Shown here piece by piece: positions 50,524 to 59,734 of a stretch of DNA of 64,000 bases. Each line of letters opens with the position of its first letter. Position 1 is the stretch's first letter. This stretch comes from Companilactobacillus sp. GTDB lineage: Bacteria; Bacillota; Bacilli; Lactobacillales; Lactobacillaceae. Position numbers and translations under genes: made by a program. The notes under the pieces are model-generated. The model did no database searches. It was not told the origin of the DNA and saw only the letters and a list, made by a program, of their open reading frames with translations. The DNA lies in NCBI RefSeq assembly GCF_022484265.1, contig NZ_JAKVLR010000001.1, forward strand, positions 806,001 to 870,000, in the 5' to 3' direction.

Positions 50524-52200
50524 TTAACGGAACATTGTCTTGGCTGCACGAGCCATGATCTTTGGATCTTTTTCGTAATGATGCATTGGTGTCATTTCTG
50601 ACAATGGAATTCCTAAGAATGTGTAGACAGCACGTTGTGCAGCACGATATGAATATTGCTCAGTAAATACCATGTCAAATGGTTGCTCACAGAATTGACT
50701 AATGAATGCTAAGTTCTTGCTGTGCTTTGGAACGACGTCTGGACGATCTCCAACTGCACGTTGGTTGAACAATGCACTAGCATAAGGCATGTAAACTGGG
50801 ATGCAGTTTACGATACTCTTCTTGATCTCATCAAAATGGTCACGAATATTGTCTTTTGCTGGATCCACTGCTGCCAATTGACCTAAGAATTCGTCCAAGA
50901 CTTCTTCACCTGTCATTTCCATAACTGGTTTTTGAACGAAGTCACCGTTTCTACGTGGATACATGAAGTAGCCCCAAAGAACAGTTTCATTTGGTTTTTG
51001 TGCGTGGAAATGTGGTTGATGGTGAACAACGATTGACATGAGTGGTGTACTGTCGATCCATGTGTTCAAAGCATTCCCTGGTTGTTGTTGAGTAATTCTA
51101 GCAATGTTTTCCAAAAGTAGATGGTTGTTAGTTGTAATTGTGAAACTGTACCATTCGCTTTGTGTACGGTCATTGAAGAATTTGTCTGGATGGCCAAGTG
51201 AATAGAATTTGCTTGCTGCTTGTTTCCATAATGCAGCACTTGGAGCATATTCCATATTCTCAGTTACTGGTTTGTCCCAACTACCGATTGATGAACTGTC
51301 AGTAATTGAACCGTTACAGTCAAAGACCATGTCGTCTTCAGCAATGTCAATGTGACCTTCTTTATTGTCATTGTCGACTTCTTCATACTTAAGGCCTGTG
51401 ACGATGATGTCATCTTGCAATGCAGTGTCTTTGAATTCTAATTCTGTAACTTTACGATTGTTAATGAATGTTACGCCACGATCTTCCAAGAATTTACGCA
51501 TTGGTAAGATCAAACTCTCATATTGGTTATATGGAGTTCTGGTTACACCCTCTAGAGTATTGATTCTAGTGAATTCTAGGATCATCCGGTTCATGTAACG
51601 ACGTAATTCCATAGCTGAACTTGCACGTTTGAATGCGAAAGTTGTTTGCCACATGTGCCAGAAGTTTGTGTCCCAGAAATGTGGTGAACTCTTGAACCAC
51701 TCAGCAATACTGATGTTGTTTAGTTTTTCCTCGTTCTTTTCAGGCATCAGCATCAAAGTTGATAATAATGCACGTTCTTTGTTTGTAAATTGCATATGAC
51801 GATAGTTGTCAGGTCCTGGATTGATTCTTGGACCATTGCGGTCAATCAAACGACCAACGTCATGTGTTGGATGTGCGTGATCAAAGTTCAAAATGTCATC
51901 AGTAACAGTTTGTCCAGGATTATCTAATGAAGGTACTGAACTCATTAGATCCCAAAGGTTTTCATATGTTTCTTCGTTCAACATACGACCACCTTTAGCT
52001 AAAAATCCTTTGCTGTTAGATAGTGCTTGGTTACTATATTCGTTGGCATAGTCGGCTGCAGCAGCACCATCATTGGCACCATGCGTTTCCAACCCCATCA
52101 TAGTGATTTGTTCGCCCTTGAAGCCACCATCACGGATCAAATAAATACCAGCTGCCAAGTTACCAATACCTGTTCCGATCATATAAGCTTTGCGTGTCAT
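50524..52200 (-). CDS. ohyA: Oleate hydratase (67-kDa myosin-cross-reactive antigen family)
   Basis: FAD enzyme of 558 residues that hydrates unsaturated fatty acids (oleate to 10-hydroxystearate, linoleate to HYA), detoxifying free fatty acids. The dinucleotide motif GTGIGNLAAGIYLIRDGG (7-24), MMGLETHGANDG, the active-site-like GGRMLNEETYENLWDL and EYSNQALSNSKGFLAKGGR are family features; the catalytic Glu is in E-E-T. Length is close to the 560-590 usual. RBS GGGAGTG. Followed by a 35-residue membrane-peptide gene. Confidence 0.96.
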   Translation of the reverse strand: MTRKAYMIGTGIGNLAAGIYLIRDGGFKGEQITMMGLETHGANDGAAAADYANEYSNQALSNSKGFLAKGGRMLNEETYENLWDLMSSVPSLDNPGQTVTDDILNFDHAHPTHDVGRLIDRNGPRINPGPDNYRHMQFTNKERALLSTLMLMPEKNEEKLNNISIAEWFKSSPHFWDTNFWHMWQTTFAFKRASSAMELRRYMNRMILEFTRINTLEGVTRTPYNQYESLILPMRKFLEDRGVTFINNRKVTELEFKDTALQDDIIVTGLKYEEVDNDNKEGHIDIAEDDMVFDCNGSITDSSSIGSWDKPVTENMEYAPSAALWKQAASKFYSLGHPDKFFNDRTQSEWYSFTITTNNHLLLENIARITQQQPGNALNTWIDSTPLMSIVVHHQPHFHAQKPNETVLWGYFMYPRRNGDFVQKPVMEMTGEEVLDEFLGQLAAVDPAKDNIRDHFDEIKKSIVNCIPVYMPYASALFNQRAVGDRPDVVPKHSKNLAFISQFCEQPFDMVFTEQYSYRAAQRAVYTFLGIPLSEMTPMHHYEKDPKIMARAAKTMFR

Positions 52201-52433
52201 TATGAAACACTCCCTTTCGAATACCTCTTAACAACTTAAATATAGCTATCAATTTAGATTTTGTAAAGGGTTTCACAAGTATTAATTTTAAAATTCAACA
52301 AAAATGTATTATATTTTTTGATATTTGACTTTTGAGATAAAAGCTTTATTTTGTCGCTTAGAGCGAATCTTGCATAATGATTGACCACTCTCGTTCATTT
52401 TTTAGGACATTAATAATCGAAAATCAAGCAAAA

Positions 52434-52469
52434 TAAAAAGAGGCCTAGCATTTGCTAAACCTCTTTCTT
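52434..52469 (-). terminator. Terminator of ackA
   Basis: AAGAGGTTTAGC-AAAT-GCTAGGCCTCTT stem with T-run on the minus strand. Confidence 0.88.
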
Positions 52470-52470
52470 C

Positions 52471-53658
52471 CTATTTAGTAAGTCTTAAAACATCACGAAC
52501 GATCATCAACTCTTCATCAGTTGGAACGACCAAGACAGTAACGCTTGAATCGTCGCCACTGATCTTTCTGAGTCCTTTGCCATTTTCGTTGGCATCTTTA
52601 TCAACAGTTACACCCATGTACTTGAATTGGTCCATGATCAACTCGCGGATCCATGAGTTAGCTTCGCCCATACCGGCTGTGAATAGCATTACATCCACAC
52701 CGTTCATTAAGGCAATATATGAACCAACATACTTAACGATTCTGTTAATGAAGATCTCAATCGCTAATTCGGAGCGCTTGTTTTCATCTTTTGTAGCAAT
52801 GATATCACGCATATCAGGTGAAACGCCTGAGATACCAAGCAATCCAGATTTTTCATTCAAGATATCGATCATGTCGTCTGGGTTAGTCAACTTGAGTTTA
52901 CGCATCAAGTAGGCAAACAATGAAGGATCTAAGTCTCCTGAACGTGTACTCATTGTGATACCTGCAAGTGGAGTAAAGCCCATTGAAGTATCAATTGATT
53001 TGCCACCTTTAATTGCGTCAATTGAAGCGCCTGAACCTAAATGCATCGAGATAAGCTTAAGGTCCTTGAGTGGTTTGCCAAGGAATTCAGCAGCTTGGCC
53101 TGAGACATAACGATGTGATGTTCCGTGAGCACCAAATTTACGTACGCCATATTTTTCGTAGTATTCATAAGGAATACTGTACAAGTAGTTAACTGGATCC
53201 ATTGTTTGATGGAATGATGTATCGAATACGGCAACTTGAGGTACATCTGGAAGGATTTCTTGGAAAGCCTCAATACCATATGCTTGACCTGGATTATGCA
53301 ATGGTGCAAATTCAGCAAGGTCTTTAATTTGTTGAAGTACCTTTGGAGTTACAACTGCTGAGTCTTTAAAAATATTTCCCCCAGCAACTACACGATGTCC
53401 AACACCTGTGATCTCTGAATAATCTTTAATGATGCCTAGTTTGATCAAAGTCTTTAACATCTTAGTAACAGCTGTTTTGTGATCAGGAATATCGCCTGTT
53501 TCGCTTGTCTTTTCGCCATTATATTTAACTTTAAAAATTGAATCAGAAAGGCCCAAACGGTCAACCATTCCTGAAGCAATAACCTTTTCATCAGGAACTG
53601 AATACAATTTCCATTTAAGAGTTGAACTTCCTGAATTTACTGCAATAACCTTAGTCAT
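52471..53658 (-). CDS. ackA: Acetate kinase
   Basis: 395 residues; makes ATP and acetate from acetyl-phosphate. ASKHA-fold signatures VIAVNSGSSTLKWKLY (5-20), VFDTSFHQTM and MSTRSGDLDP are present; GAHGTSHRYV carries the catalytic His. It is the last gene of a minus-strand series starting with comGA and the YtxK-like methyltransferase, an order also known from Bacillus and lactobacilli, and starts 8 bases after the latter's stop. Confidence 0.98.
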   Translation of the reverse strand: MTKVIAVNSGSSTLKWKLYSVPDEKVIASGMVDRLGLSDSIFKVKYNGEKTSETGDIPDHKTAVTKMLKTLIKLGIIKDYSEITGVGHRVVAGGNIFKDSAVVTPKVLQQIKDLAEFAPLHNPGQAYGIEAFQEILPDVPQVAVFDTSFHQTMDPVNYLYSIPYEYYEKYGVRKFGAHGTSHRYVSGQAAEFLGKPLKDLKLISMHLGSGASIDAIKGGKSIDTSMGFTPLAGITMSTRSGDLDPSLFAYLMRKLKLTNPDDMIDILNEKSGLLGISGVSPDMRDIIATKDENKRSELAIEIFINRIVKYVGSYIALMNGVDVMLFTAGMGEANSWIRELIMDQFKYMGVTVDKDANENGKGLRKISGDDSSVTVLVVPTDEELMIVRDVLRLTK

Positions 53659-53666
53659 TTCTACAC

Positions 53667-54686
53667 CTATCCCTTGAAATTATTTTTTGCCCAATCTTGA
53701 ACTTGATTTCTAAACCCTTCAAATTCCTTAACATTCTCTGTCTCTGGTATCGATCCCATCAAGACGTCTGTTACTTGCTTGGAGTTGCCACCGTGTTTTT
53801 GCAAAACAACGATTGCCTTTTGAGCTTCTTTGGAAGCAAACAAGTTGGCTGGTAGATCCAAAACTGCTTGCAAGTAAACGTTTGAAACCATCCATTCTGA
53901 AAGCTTCTTAGCTTGATCAGTTTGGAAAATCGCAGATGGAACCACGAACATCCCAATACCGCCATCATTTAAATTGTTCATCGTTTGCTCGATCAGCAAG
54001 TGATGTGCATATGAATGTCCCTCATCTGCCTTAGTTGCAAACTTAGCTGCATTGTCGTCGACTGGATAATATCCCACTGGTAGATCAGCAATTGCCAAAT
54101 CAATATCAGTAATGTCCCATTCAGCGACTGCATCTTGGTGATATGCGTCTAAGTTCAAATTCATCATTTCGGAAAATGACTTAGCTAATCCAATCAAGAC
54201 CTCATCATTATCGATACCGGCTGCATTGATATCAAAGTCGCCTGCTAATTGCATTTGATTGATAAACTCAATTAACAAATTTCCGGTACCGATAGTTGGA
54301 TCGACTACATTAATGGTCTTTTTACCCATGGCACTAAAGAGCTCATAAGCAATCAAACTTGCAATGAGTCCAATCGTATCTGGTGTCATCATCTTGTTAG
54401 CTTCAACTTTATCCTTACGTTGAGCTTGAATGATATTTACCGTGATAGCTTGTTTAAGCTGTGCCTGAGTAAGTTGAACCTCTTTGATCTGTGAATATAA
54501 TTCCTCTAATTTAGTTACCGTTTCGCTATCTGGAGCACCATTTTCAACATAAACCTTCCCATCCGAAAGATTTGTCAATGATTCTGCCAACGAATCGGTA
54601 TAACTGCTGCTCAAAGACTTTTGCAATAAAGTAGCAGCTTGACTCAATAAATCAAAATAATTCTGCATTCCATTTTCTTCTGCCAT
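53667..54686 (-). CDS. Class I SAM-dependent methyltransferase, YtxK-like
   Basis: 339 residues from ATG 54686 (AGAGG upstream; the longer frame begins with a GTG before the RBS). The N-terminal helical part is followed by an N6-adenine-type methyltransferase core: TIGTGNLL binds AdoMet, and LADLPVGYYP replaces the canonical NPPY. B. subtilis YtxK is likewise encoded between comG and ackA genes. No partner restriction enzyme exists, so it is an orphan DNA or RNA methylase; the target is unknown. Confidence 0.85.
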   Translation of the reverse strand: MAEENGMQNYFDLLSQAATLLQKSLSSSYTDSLAESLTNLSDGKVYVENGAPDSETVTKLEELYSQIKEVQLTQAQLKQAITVNIIQAQRKDKVEANKMMTPDTIGLIASLIAYELFSAMGKKTINVVDPTIGTGNLLIEFINQMQLAGDFDINAAGIDNDEVLIGLAKSFSEMMNLNLDAYHQDAVAEWDITDIDLAIADLPVGYYPVDDNAAKFATKADEGHSYAHHLLIEQTMNNLNDGGIGMFVVPSAIFQTDQAKKLSEWMVSNVYLQAVLDLPANLFASKEAQKAIVVLQKHGGNSKQVTDVLMGSIPETENVKEFEGFRNQVQDWAKNNFKG

Positions 54687-54740
54687 TAAAAAACCTCTTC
54701 GCACATGATAATAAAATTTTAACGTTGATTTTCACTTAAT

Positions 54741-54992
54741 TCAAGCGTTTTCATGCTCCAAAAATTTTATCGTCGTCGAATTTGAGAAATCATCTTTAAT
54801 TTCATGGTGCAAACGTTGTTCCAACAAGCGATAGTTAATCAAACTCTCTGAAAAACGTTGATTGGTATAAAGGACCACCATAATTACCACTGAAAAAATT
54901 AATATGGCATTAACGAACAAGATCCCCTTTTTTCTCTGCAAAAGTAATGTCACTAATAAACATCTCCGTAACTCGATTTGAACTATCGACAA
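54741..54992 (-). CDS. comGG: Competence minor pilin ComGG-like
   Basis: Short protein (83 residues at most). The N-terminal region LLQRKKGILFVNAILIFSVV has the pilin-type basic start and hydrophobic helix. The start is uncertain: a TTG at 54941 or the ATG at 54992 inside comGF. Last of seven comG genes in the usual order, so the assignment comes mainly from position. Minor subunit of the DNA-uptake pseudopilus. Confidence 0.65.
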   Translation of the reverse strand: MSIVQIELRRCLLVTLLLQRKKGILFVNAILIFSVVIMVVLYTNQRFSESLINYRLLEQRLHHEIKDDFSNSTTIKFLEHENA

Positions 54993-55386
54993 TCGTTAGT
55001 TGAACAGATTTCAATTTTTTTAAAATATTGAATCGCTTAATGTTATTTAATACTGGTTCAAAGCCACCGTGCTCGTCCTTTTGCCGCAGATACTGATCAG
55101 TTTTTTCAAATGATTTAATATCAGGTTCGCCCTGATTGTCATTTCCGGCCGAATAATACAGTCGCTGATTGTCAGAATCGACGTAGACAGTCTTGTCTTT
55201 CAAAATTGCTTGAATCCTAGCTTCGACCACGTGCATCCTGATATTGTCGCGAACGTTTAATTGACTGCTTTTTGAGATCAGTTGTAAACACTGCTGCATC
55301 ATCAAGATAGTCAAAATTGAGATCATCAATGCAATAATTGCCTCTCCTAATAAAAATCCTCTCCGCCTAGTGCCAATTAATTTCAT
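54910..55386 (-). CDS. comGF: Competence minor pilin ComGF-like
   Basis: 158 residues from ATG 55386 (AAGGTAAG upstream; longer in-frame starts lie inside comGE). The pilin-like N terminus GFLLGEAIIALMISILTILM follows a basic leader TRRR, with a cleavage-type Gly and E+5. The remainder is beta-rich (VYVDSDNQRLYYS). Overlaps comGE at the 5' end and comGG at the 3' end. Part of the pseudopilus base. Confidence 0.78.
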   Translation of the reverse strand: MKLIGTRRRGFLLGEAIIALMISILTILMMQQCLQLISKSSQLNVRDNIRMHVVEARIQAILKDKTVYVDSDNQRLYYSAGNDNQGEPDIKSFEKTDQYLRQKDEHGGFEPVLNNIKRFNILKKLKSVQLTIVDSSNRVTEMFISDITFAEKKGDLVR

Positions 55387-55648
55387 ACGACTTACCTTGT
55401 TGAGGTGTGACTTGAATGGAATGAGCGGTTGATTCGACACGATATTTTTCACCATTGATCGTGACCTCAGCTGGAAAATCAGGATTTTTAAGTTTATCAG
55501 CAATGATTTGTAATTCGCTAACTCGATGTTCGGCTGCTTTCAATAATCGATATTCCCGGATCACTACCACTGAAAATGTTGCTGTCATAAGCGTCACAAG
55601 CATCAATGAGAACAGTGACTCAATCAAGAGAAATCCCCTTTTTCTCAT
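55367..55648 (-). CDS. comGE: Competence minor pilin ComGE-like
   Basis: 93 residues; starts MRKRGFLLIESLFSLMLVTL, a type IV prepilin cleavage motif (G|FLLIES) with a hydrophobic helix. It overlaps the ends of comGD and comGF. Position in the operon and motif indicate ComGE, a minor pseudopilin of the competence DNA-uptake machinery. Confidence 0.8.
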   Translation of the reverse strand: MRKRGFLLIESLFSLMLVTLMTATFSVVVIREYRLLKAAEHRVSELQIIADKLKNPDFPAEVTINGEKYRVESTAHSIQVTPQQGKSYEINWH

Positions 55649-56087
55649 GGCGATTCAACACACCCCAATTCATCTGAACTGTATATTTATAAGTCTTTTC
55701 AAAGCCTTGAAGTCTTCTGGAAAAAAATTTGATAGTTTTCGGCTGCACTCCACCATCTCCATTCATTCTTAATGTTAAGTGGCTGATTTCTAAAGTCTCA
55801 GGTAAATCAACTTTCGAGACTCGGTGACCTTGATAGTAGAAAGTGATTTGGTGTTTTGCTCCAGAAATTTCAACTTCATGATTAGTTAAAAATGAATAAT
55901 TCAAAGCGTTCTCCCAACAAGACTCAAAATCTTTTAATGCCTGTTCTTCAGCATTCTTCGATTGATAATCCCTGATCTCAAAAGAACCCATCATTGCAAG
56001 ACTGACGATTACAAACAGTGCCAAGACCGTTTCAATTAGAGTAAAACTACTTCTTGTTATTGCCTGCAACGACTCTACCCTGATCAT
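55620..56087 (-). CDS. comGD: Competence minor pilin ComGD-like
   Basis: 155 residues from ATG 56087, which lies inside the end of comGC; the frame stays open farther upstream but without sense. The prepilin motif SSFTLIETVLALFVIVSLAM is at about 12-31, with the conserved Glu five residues after the cleavage site. Start choice is uncertain because no good SD is seen (a TTG at 56069 is an alternative). Minor pseudopilin. Confidence 0.8.
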   Translation of the reverse strand: MIRVESLQAITRSSFTLIETVLALFVIVSLAMMGSFEIRDYQSKNAEEQALKDFESCWENALNYSFLTNHEVEISGAKHQITFYYQGHRVSKVDLPETLEISHLTLRMNGDGGVQPKTIKFFSRRLQGFEKTYKYTVQMNWGVLNRHEKKGISLD

Positions 56088-56352
56088 TGATGAATAAACC
56101 GAGTTTTTGACACCGAGTCTTAGCAGCCTCGTTGTCTCCTTCAAGGTCTTCAGGCTTGTTAGTTTTCTTTTCGTCATCAGACTGCATATCGTATTGAGCT
56201 TGAACCGATTGAATAAATGCTGCATTTGATTTTTCTTCAGCATGAGATTTTTGGGCTGCCAAATTAGGCACTATGAAAACTAATAACAACGAAATAATAA
56301 ACATCACGATAACCATTTCGATCAAAGTAAAACCTGGCTTCTTTTCTTGCAA
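56047..56352 (-). CDS. comGC: Competence major pilin ComGC
   Basis: 101 residues, TTG start one base after comGB, with GGGGATG upstream. The prepilin peptidase motif KKPGFTLIEMVIVMFI is classic (G|FTLIE), followed by a soluble domain of repeated Lys/Glu. It forms the main shaft of the competence pseudopilus after processing by ComC. Confidence 0.92.
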   Translation of the reverse strand: MQEKKPGFTLIEMVIVMFIISLLLVFIVPNLAAQKSHAEEKSNAAFIQSVQAQYDMQSDDEKKTNKPEDLEGDNEAAKTRCQKLGLFINDQGRVVAGNNKK

Positions 56353-56353
56353 C

Positions 56354-57391
56354 TTAATTCATCCCCTTCATCATCCCGTAGATAGGCAATAAGATCATCA
56401 AATATGCCGACAAAATGATCAGTGCAATTACCCCAAATAAAATGGGTTGGACTAGATTCAATAATTTTTTCAACGATGCCTGCGTGGCTTGATATTTTAA
56501 TTCAGACATCAACAATAAGTCGCTTGCTGAATCGTTCACGCCACTACCGATTGAAAAAATTAAATTTAACTCATTGGGCAATAATGGCTCTTTTTCAATT
56601 TGTTTCTGCAGGGATCGTCCGCTAGTCAGACTATCTAAAATTTTTTTCGACAAAACATTTTGAATCGAACCTTCGGAAAAGTTTTGATTATTCAGACACA
56701 TTTTTCTAAGGTCAAATCCGTTGGAAAATTGCATCCCCCATCCCTGTAAAATGGAAAACTGATAAAAATTCAAATAGCTTTTATTGACTAATGGCAACTT
56801 GATCAATATCTGAGCACGTTGATATTCAGACTGTCGTTTAAGGTAGAAAATAAACCCAATTAGACTCATCATCAGCAATGAAATGAGCACAAAACCAATT
56901 GCTAAGTAATGATCTAAATTTTCTAACTGTCCAGTATTATCAAGTTGCGGCAGCAAATACAGCTTGATACCGATAACGATCAATACCAGAAATGACACGA
57001 TAAAAATCGGATAAGCTAATAGCTCTTTTAATTTAGCTTGCTGAGCTGCCTTGGTTTTTAAGACCCCACCACATTGAAGAACAGTTTGCTGCAGTCCGCC
57101 GTTGACTTGAGAAATCACTAATTGGTTTTGTACCACCGGTGGCAAACGCAGGTGTCTCAATGCAGTCGACAGCATGAAACCTGCCTCCAGATCCTGATAA
57201 ATAGTCTTAAATATCGGTTCATCTTGATTCAAGATCATTAAACATCGCATCGCTTGATTCAACGAAAATCCATTTTTTAAAAGCTTGCCGATCAATAACA
57301 AATAGTCAGCTTGAAATTGGCAAGCCGTCACCTTATCCGGCCTGAAACTCTTCAAATATTTCTTCAGAAATGATTCCATTGTTTTTCGCAT
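56354..57391 (-). CDS. comGB: Competence type II secretion-like membrane protein ComGB
   Basis: 345 residues, GspF-family inner-membrane platform: two cytoplasmic helical domains and three hydrophobic helices (about 150-175, 190-212, 310-335). Motifs LLIGKLLKNGFSLNQAM and QVNGGLQQTVLQCG are typical. Overlaps the end of comGA by about 59 bases. Links the ComGA motor to pilus assembly. Confidence 0.92.
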   Translation of the reverse strand: MRKTMESFLKKYLKSFRPDKVTACQFQADYLLLIGKLLKNGFSLNQAMRCLMILNQDEPIFKTIYQDLEAGFMLSTALRHLRLPPVVQNQLVISQVNGGLQQTVLQCGGVLKTKAAQQAKLKELLAYPIFIVSFLVLIVIGIKLYLLPQLDNTGQLENLDHYLAIGFVLISLLMMSLIGFIFYLKRQSEYQRAQILIKLPLVNKSYLNFYQFSILQGWGMQFSNGFDLRKMCLNNQNFSEGSIQNVLSKKILDSLTSGRSLQKQIEKEPLLPNELNLIFSIGSGVNDSASDLLLMSELKYQATQASLKKLLNLVQPILFGVIALIILSAYLMILLPIYGMMKGMN

Positions 57392-58301
57392 TCGTTAGCA
57401 TCTGTCTCCAATTTTGGTCTTCTTGCTCATCTTGTTGATATTTCTGGATCTCTTTATGGTCTAACAAATCAGCAAACAACTCCAAGCGTTGGTCAGTTGG
57501 AATCAGTCGCTGATAACAGATCAGATTGATTGCATTGTCGATTTCAAATGATGTGACGCCAAACTGTTTCAATCTTTGAATCACTGAATATTTAGATTTT
57601 CCATGAATAGTCGTGAAGACAGTATATCCGCATATTGCAGCTCTAATTGCTTGTTGAGCGGTCTGTTGATCTCTGATTTCGCCAATGATCAATAATTCCG
57701 GACGGTGACGCAAACTAGTTTTGATCAATTCTTCATAAGTCATCCCTGCTTCAACATTTACCTGTAATTGCAAAAAATCTTGTTCAACTATTTCAATCGG
57801 ATCTTCGATGCACATCACTTTTTTATGCTGACCAATTTTTCTAGCTAGGGCGTACATCAATGATGTTTTTCCCGAACCCATCGGACCAGAGAAAATCATC
57901 ATTCCTTTTTGCTTAGCGGTCGGCAATAAATAATTCAAGAGATCCAAGTCAGATTCCGAAGTATTGTCTTGTGGATAGATCAATCGAATAACCAATGACT
58001 CTCGATTCAAGAAATCGCCAACGGTCGAAATTCGCACGTTGATCGGGTGATTTTGATAGTGATAGTTAAATGAACCCTTTTGAGACCGACGACGCTCTGA
58101 GATATCTAAACCACCGTTGAATTTCAAAAAATTCATGATGGAAAAAGTTTCGTCAACGTCTAGTTCAGCGACCGTATAGGTGGTCAGGCTGTTCTTAGCC
58201 TCAATTCGATAAGAGTTTTGTCTTGGTAAAAAGTAGATATCCGAGATTCTATTCGCACAAGCTTCTGTTAATAAATTATTTGCCATAGTTTCTGCTGTCA
58301 T
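57333..58301 (-). CDS. comGA: Competence ATPase ComGA
   Basis: 322 residues, GspE/PilB-family ATPase that drives pseudopilus assembly. Walker A GPMGSGKTS (about 142-150), Asp-box CIEDPIEI, Walker B LLIIGEIRDQQT and His box TTIHGKS are visible. RBS AAGGAGGT. First gene of the comG operon; its ComK-type promoter was not identified in the short region before it. With all seven comG frames open, the apparatus looks intact. Confidence 0.94.
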   Translation of the reverse strand: MTAETMANNLLTEACANRISDIYFLPRQNSYRIEAKNSLTTYTVAELDVDETFSIMNFLKFNGGLDISERRRSQKGSFNYHYQNHPINVRISTVGDFLNRESLVIRLIYPQDNTSESDLDLLNYLLPTAKQKGMMIFSGPMGSGKTSLMYALARKIGQHKKVMCIEDPIEIVEQDFLQLQVNVEAGMTYEELIKTSLRHRPELLIIGEIRDQQTAQQAIRAAICGYTVFTTIHGKSKYSVIQRLKQFGVTSFEIDNAINLICYQRLIPTDQRLELFADLLDHKEIQKYQQDEQEDQNWRQMLTNAKNNGIISEEIFEEFQAG

Positions 58302-58330
58302 ATTTCACCTCCTTCACCCAAAAATTACGC

Positions 58331-58372
58331 AAAAAAAAGCCGCAAACTTTTCAGTTTGCGACTTATTTAATT
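58331..58372 (-). terminator. Terminator of the YebC gene
   Basis: AAGTCGCAAACTG-AAAA-GTTTGCGGCTT followed by TTTTTTT on the minus strand, 20 bases after the yebC stop. Confidence 0.9.
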
Positions 58373-58390
58373 ATTACAACTAGTTAATGA

Positions 58391-59125
58391 TTATTCTTCG
58401 TCATCGTCTGGAGCTGCTGTATAAACTTCTGAAACATCATCATCGTCTTCAAGTTGATCGATCATGTGTTCGAATTGTTCTTTCTTGTCCTCTGGTACTG
58501 GAGTTGTATTTTGAGGAATCATTGTTAATTCAGCATTTGCTAAATCATAACCTTTTTCAATCAAACCATCACGTACAGCGGCAAAATCTTTTGCGTCTGT
58601 ATAGATTTCATATACATCATCTGATGTTTGAAGATCGTCAGCACCAAGATCCATAATATCAAGCAATACTTGGTCTTCATCTTGTGTGTTCTTTGAACGA
58701 TCTAAAACAATATAACCTTTACGGTCGAACATGTAGGCAACTGAACCAGTTGAACCTAGGCTACCTCCGTTACGAGTAAATGCAACACGTACGGATGAAG
58801 CTGTTCTATTTTTGTTATCTGTTAATGCTTCAACTAAGACTGCAACGCCACCTGGAGCATATCCTTCATATGTGACTTCGTCGTAGTGTTCTTCTGAACC
58901 ACCTTCAGCTTTATCTAAGGCACGTTTGATGTTGTCCTTAGGCATGTTAGCTGCACGAGCTTTATCTACAATTAAACGAAGAGCAGCATTACTGTCCGGA
59001 TCAGCACCACCCGATTTTGCTGCCATGTATAATTCACGTGATATTTTTTGGAAAATCTTTCCACGTTTAGCATCTTGAGCGCTTTTTCTACCCTGGATGT
59101 TATGCCATTTTGAGTGTCCTGACAT
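58391..59125 (-). CDS. yebC: YebC/PmpR family protein
   Basis: 244 residues, almost universal bacterial family. Starts MSGHSKWHNIQGRKSAQDAKRG, a diagnostic N terminus; MPKDNIKRALDKAEG and EGYAPGGVAVLVEALTDN follow. The acidic C terminus (DDDDVSEVY..DDDEE) is typical. Known as DNA-binding regulator in some bacteria and, more recently, as a translation factor that relieves stalling at proline stretches in others. RBS AAGGAAGC. Confidence 0.96.
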   Translation of the reverse strand: MSGHSKWHNIQGRKSAQDAKRGKIFQKISRELYMAAKSGGADPDSNAALRLIVDKARAANMPKDNIKRALDKAEGGSEEHYDEVTYEGYAPGGVAVLVEALTDNKNRTASSVRVAFTRNGGSLGSTGSVAYMFDRKGYIVLDRSKNTQDEDQVLLDIMDLGADDLQTSDDVYEIYTDAKDFAAVRDGLIEKGYDLANAELTMIPQNTTPVPEDKKEQFEHMIDQLEDDDDVSEVYTAAPDDDEE

Positions 59126-59191
59126 TTCTGCTTCCTTCTTTCACTTTTATTAGTAAACCGCCTAATATAATATCAAATCTAAGCCGTTATA

Positions 59192-59734
59192 TCAATACTC
59201 CATTGAGAATGGATGCGATTTTTTTTGATGCCGGCGACGAAGGAAAATAATCAACATTGTGATCAATATTGCCGTCAATGCTCCAACGCTATCTAATATC
59301 ACATCATCCACCATTGGAGACCGTCCACCAGTCAATCCTTGATGAAATTCATCAAATGCGGCTAACCCAGTAGCCATCATCCATGGAGTAAATATTTGTA
59401 AAAACGGATTGTGCTTAAAGTAGGTGTACAATGCCAAACACAAGAACAATCCTAAAATGAAATAGGTGCCGAAATGGGCACCCTTTCTGATAAAAAATTC
59501 GATGAAGTTAAAATAACCATCATTTTTGATCGATTGATACTTATCGCCATATTGAAAACCAGCATTTTTCAATTGATCATAAAATGGACGATTATTCGAA
59601 CCTAAATGTTTTTCTAAAAAAGGAATAGTCGTCTGCTGCTTATAAGTCATTGATGAACTGATAAACAAAACTAATTCTACTAAAGTAACAACCAACCAAT
59701 ACCATTTTTCATTACGTTTTAAATTTCTATTCAT
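59192..59734 (-). CDS. VanZ family membrane protein
   Basis: 180 residues with four hydrophobic helices. VanZ pattern: FIEFFIRKGAHFGTYFILGLFLCLAL, then DEFHQGLTGGRSPMVDDVILDSVGALTAIL, where Asp, Glu and Arg are conserved. Its ATG overlaps the end of the permease gene by 8 bases (ATGAATAG), so the two are translationally coupled. A broad link to envelope/glycopeptide tolerance is known for VanZ only in enterococci. Confidence 0.9.
   Translation of the reverse strand: MNRNLKRNEKWYWLVVTLVELVLFISSSMTYKQQTTIPFLEKHLGSNNRPFYDQLKNAGFQYGDKYQSIKNDGYFNFIEFFIRKGAHFGTYFILGLFLCLALYTYFKHNPFLQIFTPWMMATGLAAFDEFHQGLTGGRSPMVDDVILDSVGALTAILITMLIIFLRRRHQKKSHPFSMEY

Noticed and set aside
50338..50601. 87-codon plus-strand frame across the end of the oleate hydratase region
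   Set aside because: Antisense to the 35-residue gene and to ohyA, no RBS; a shadow frame.
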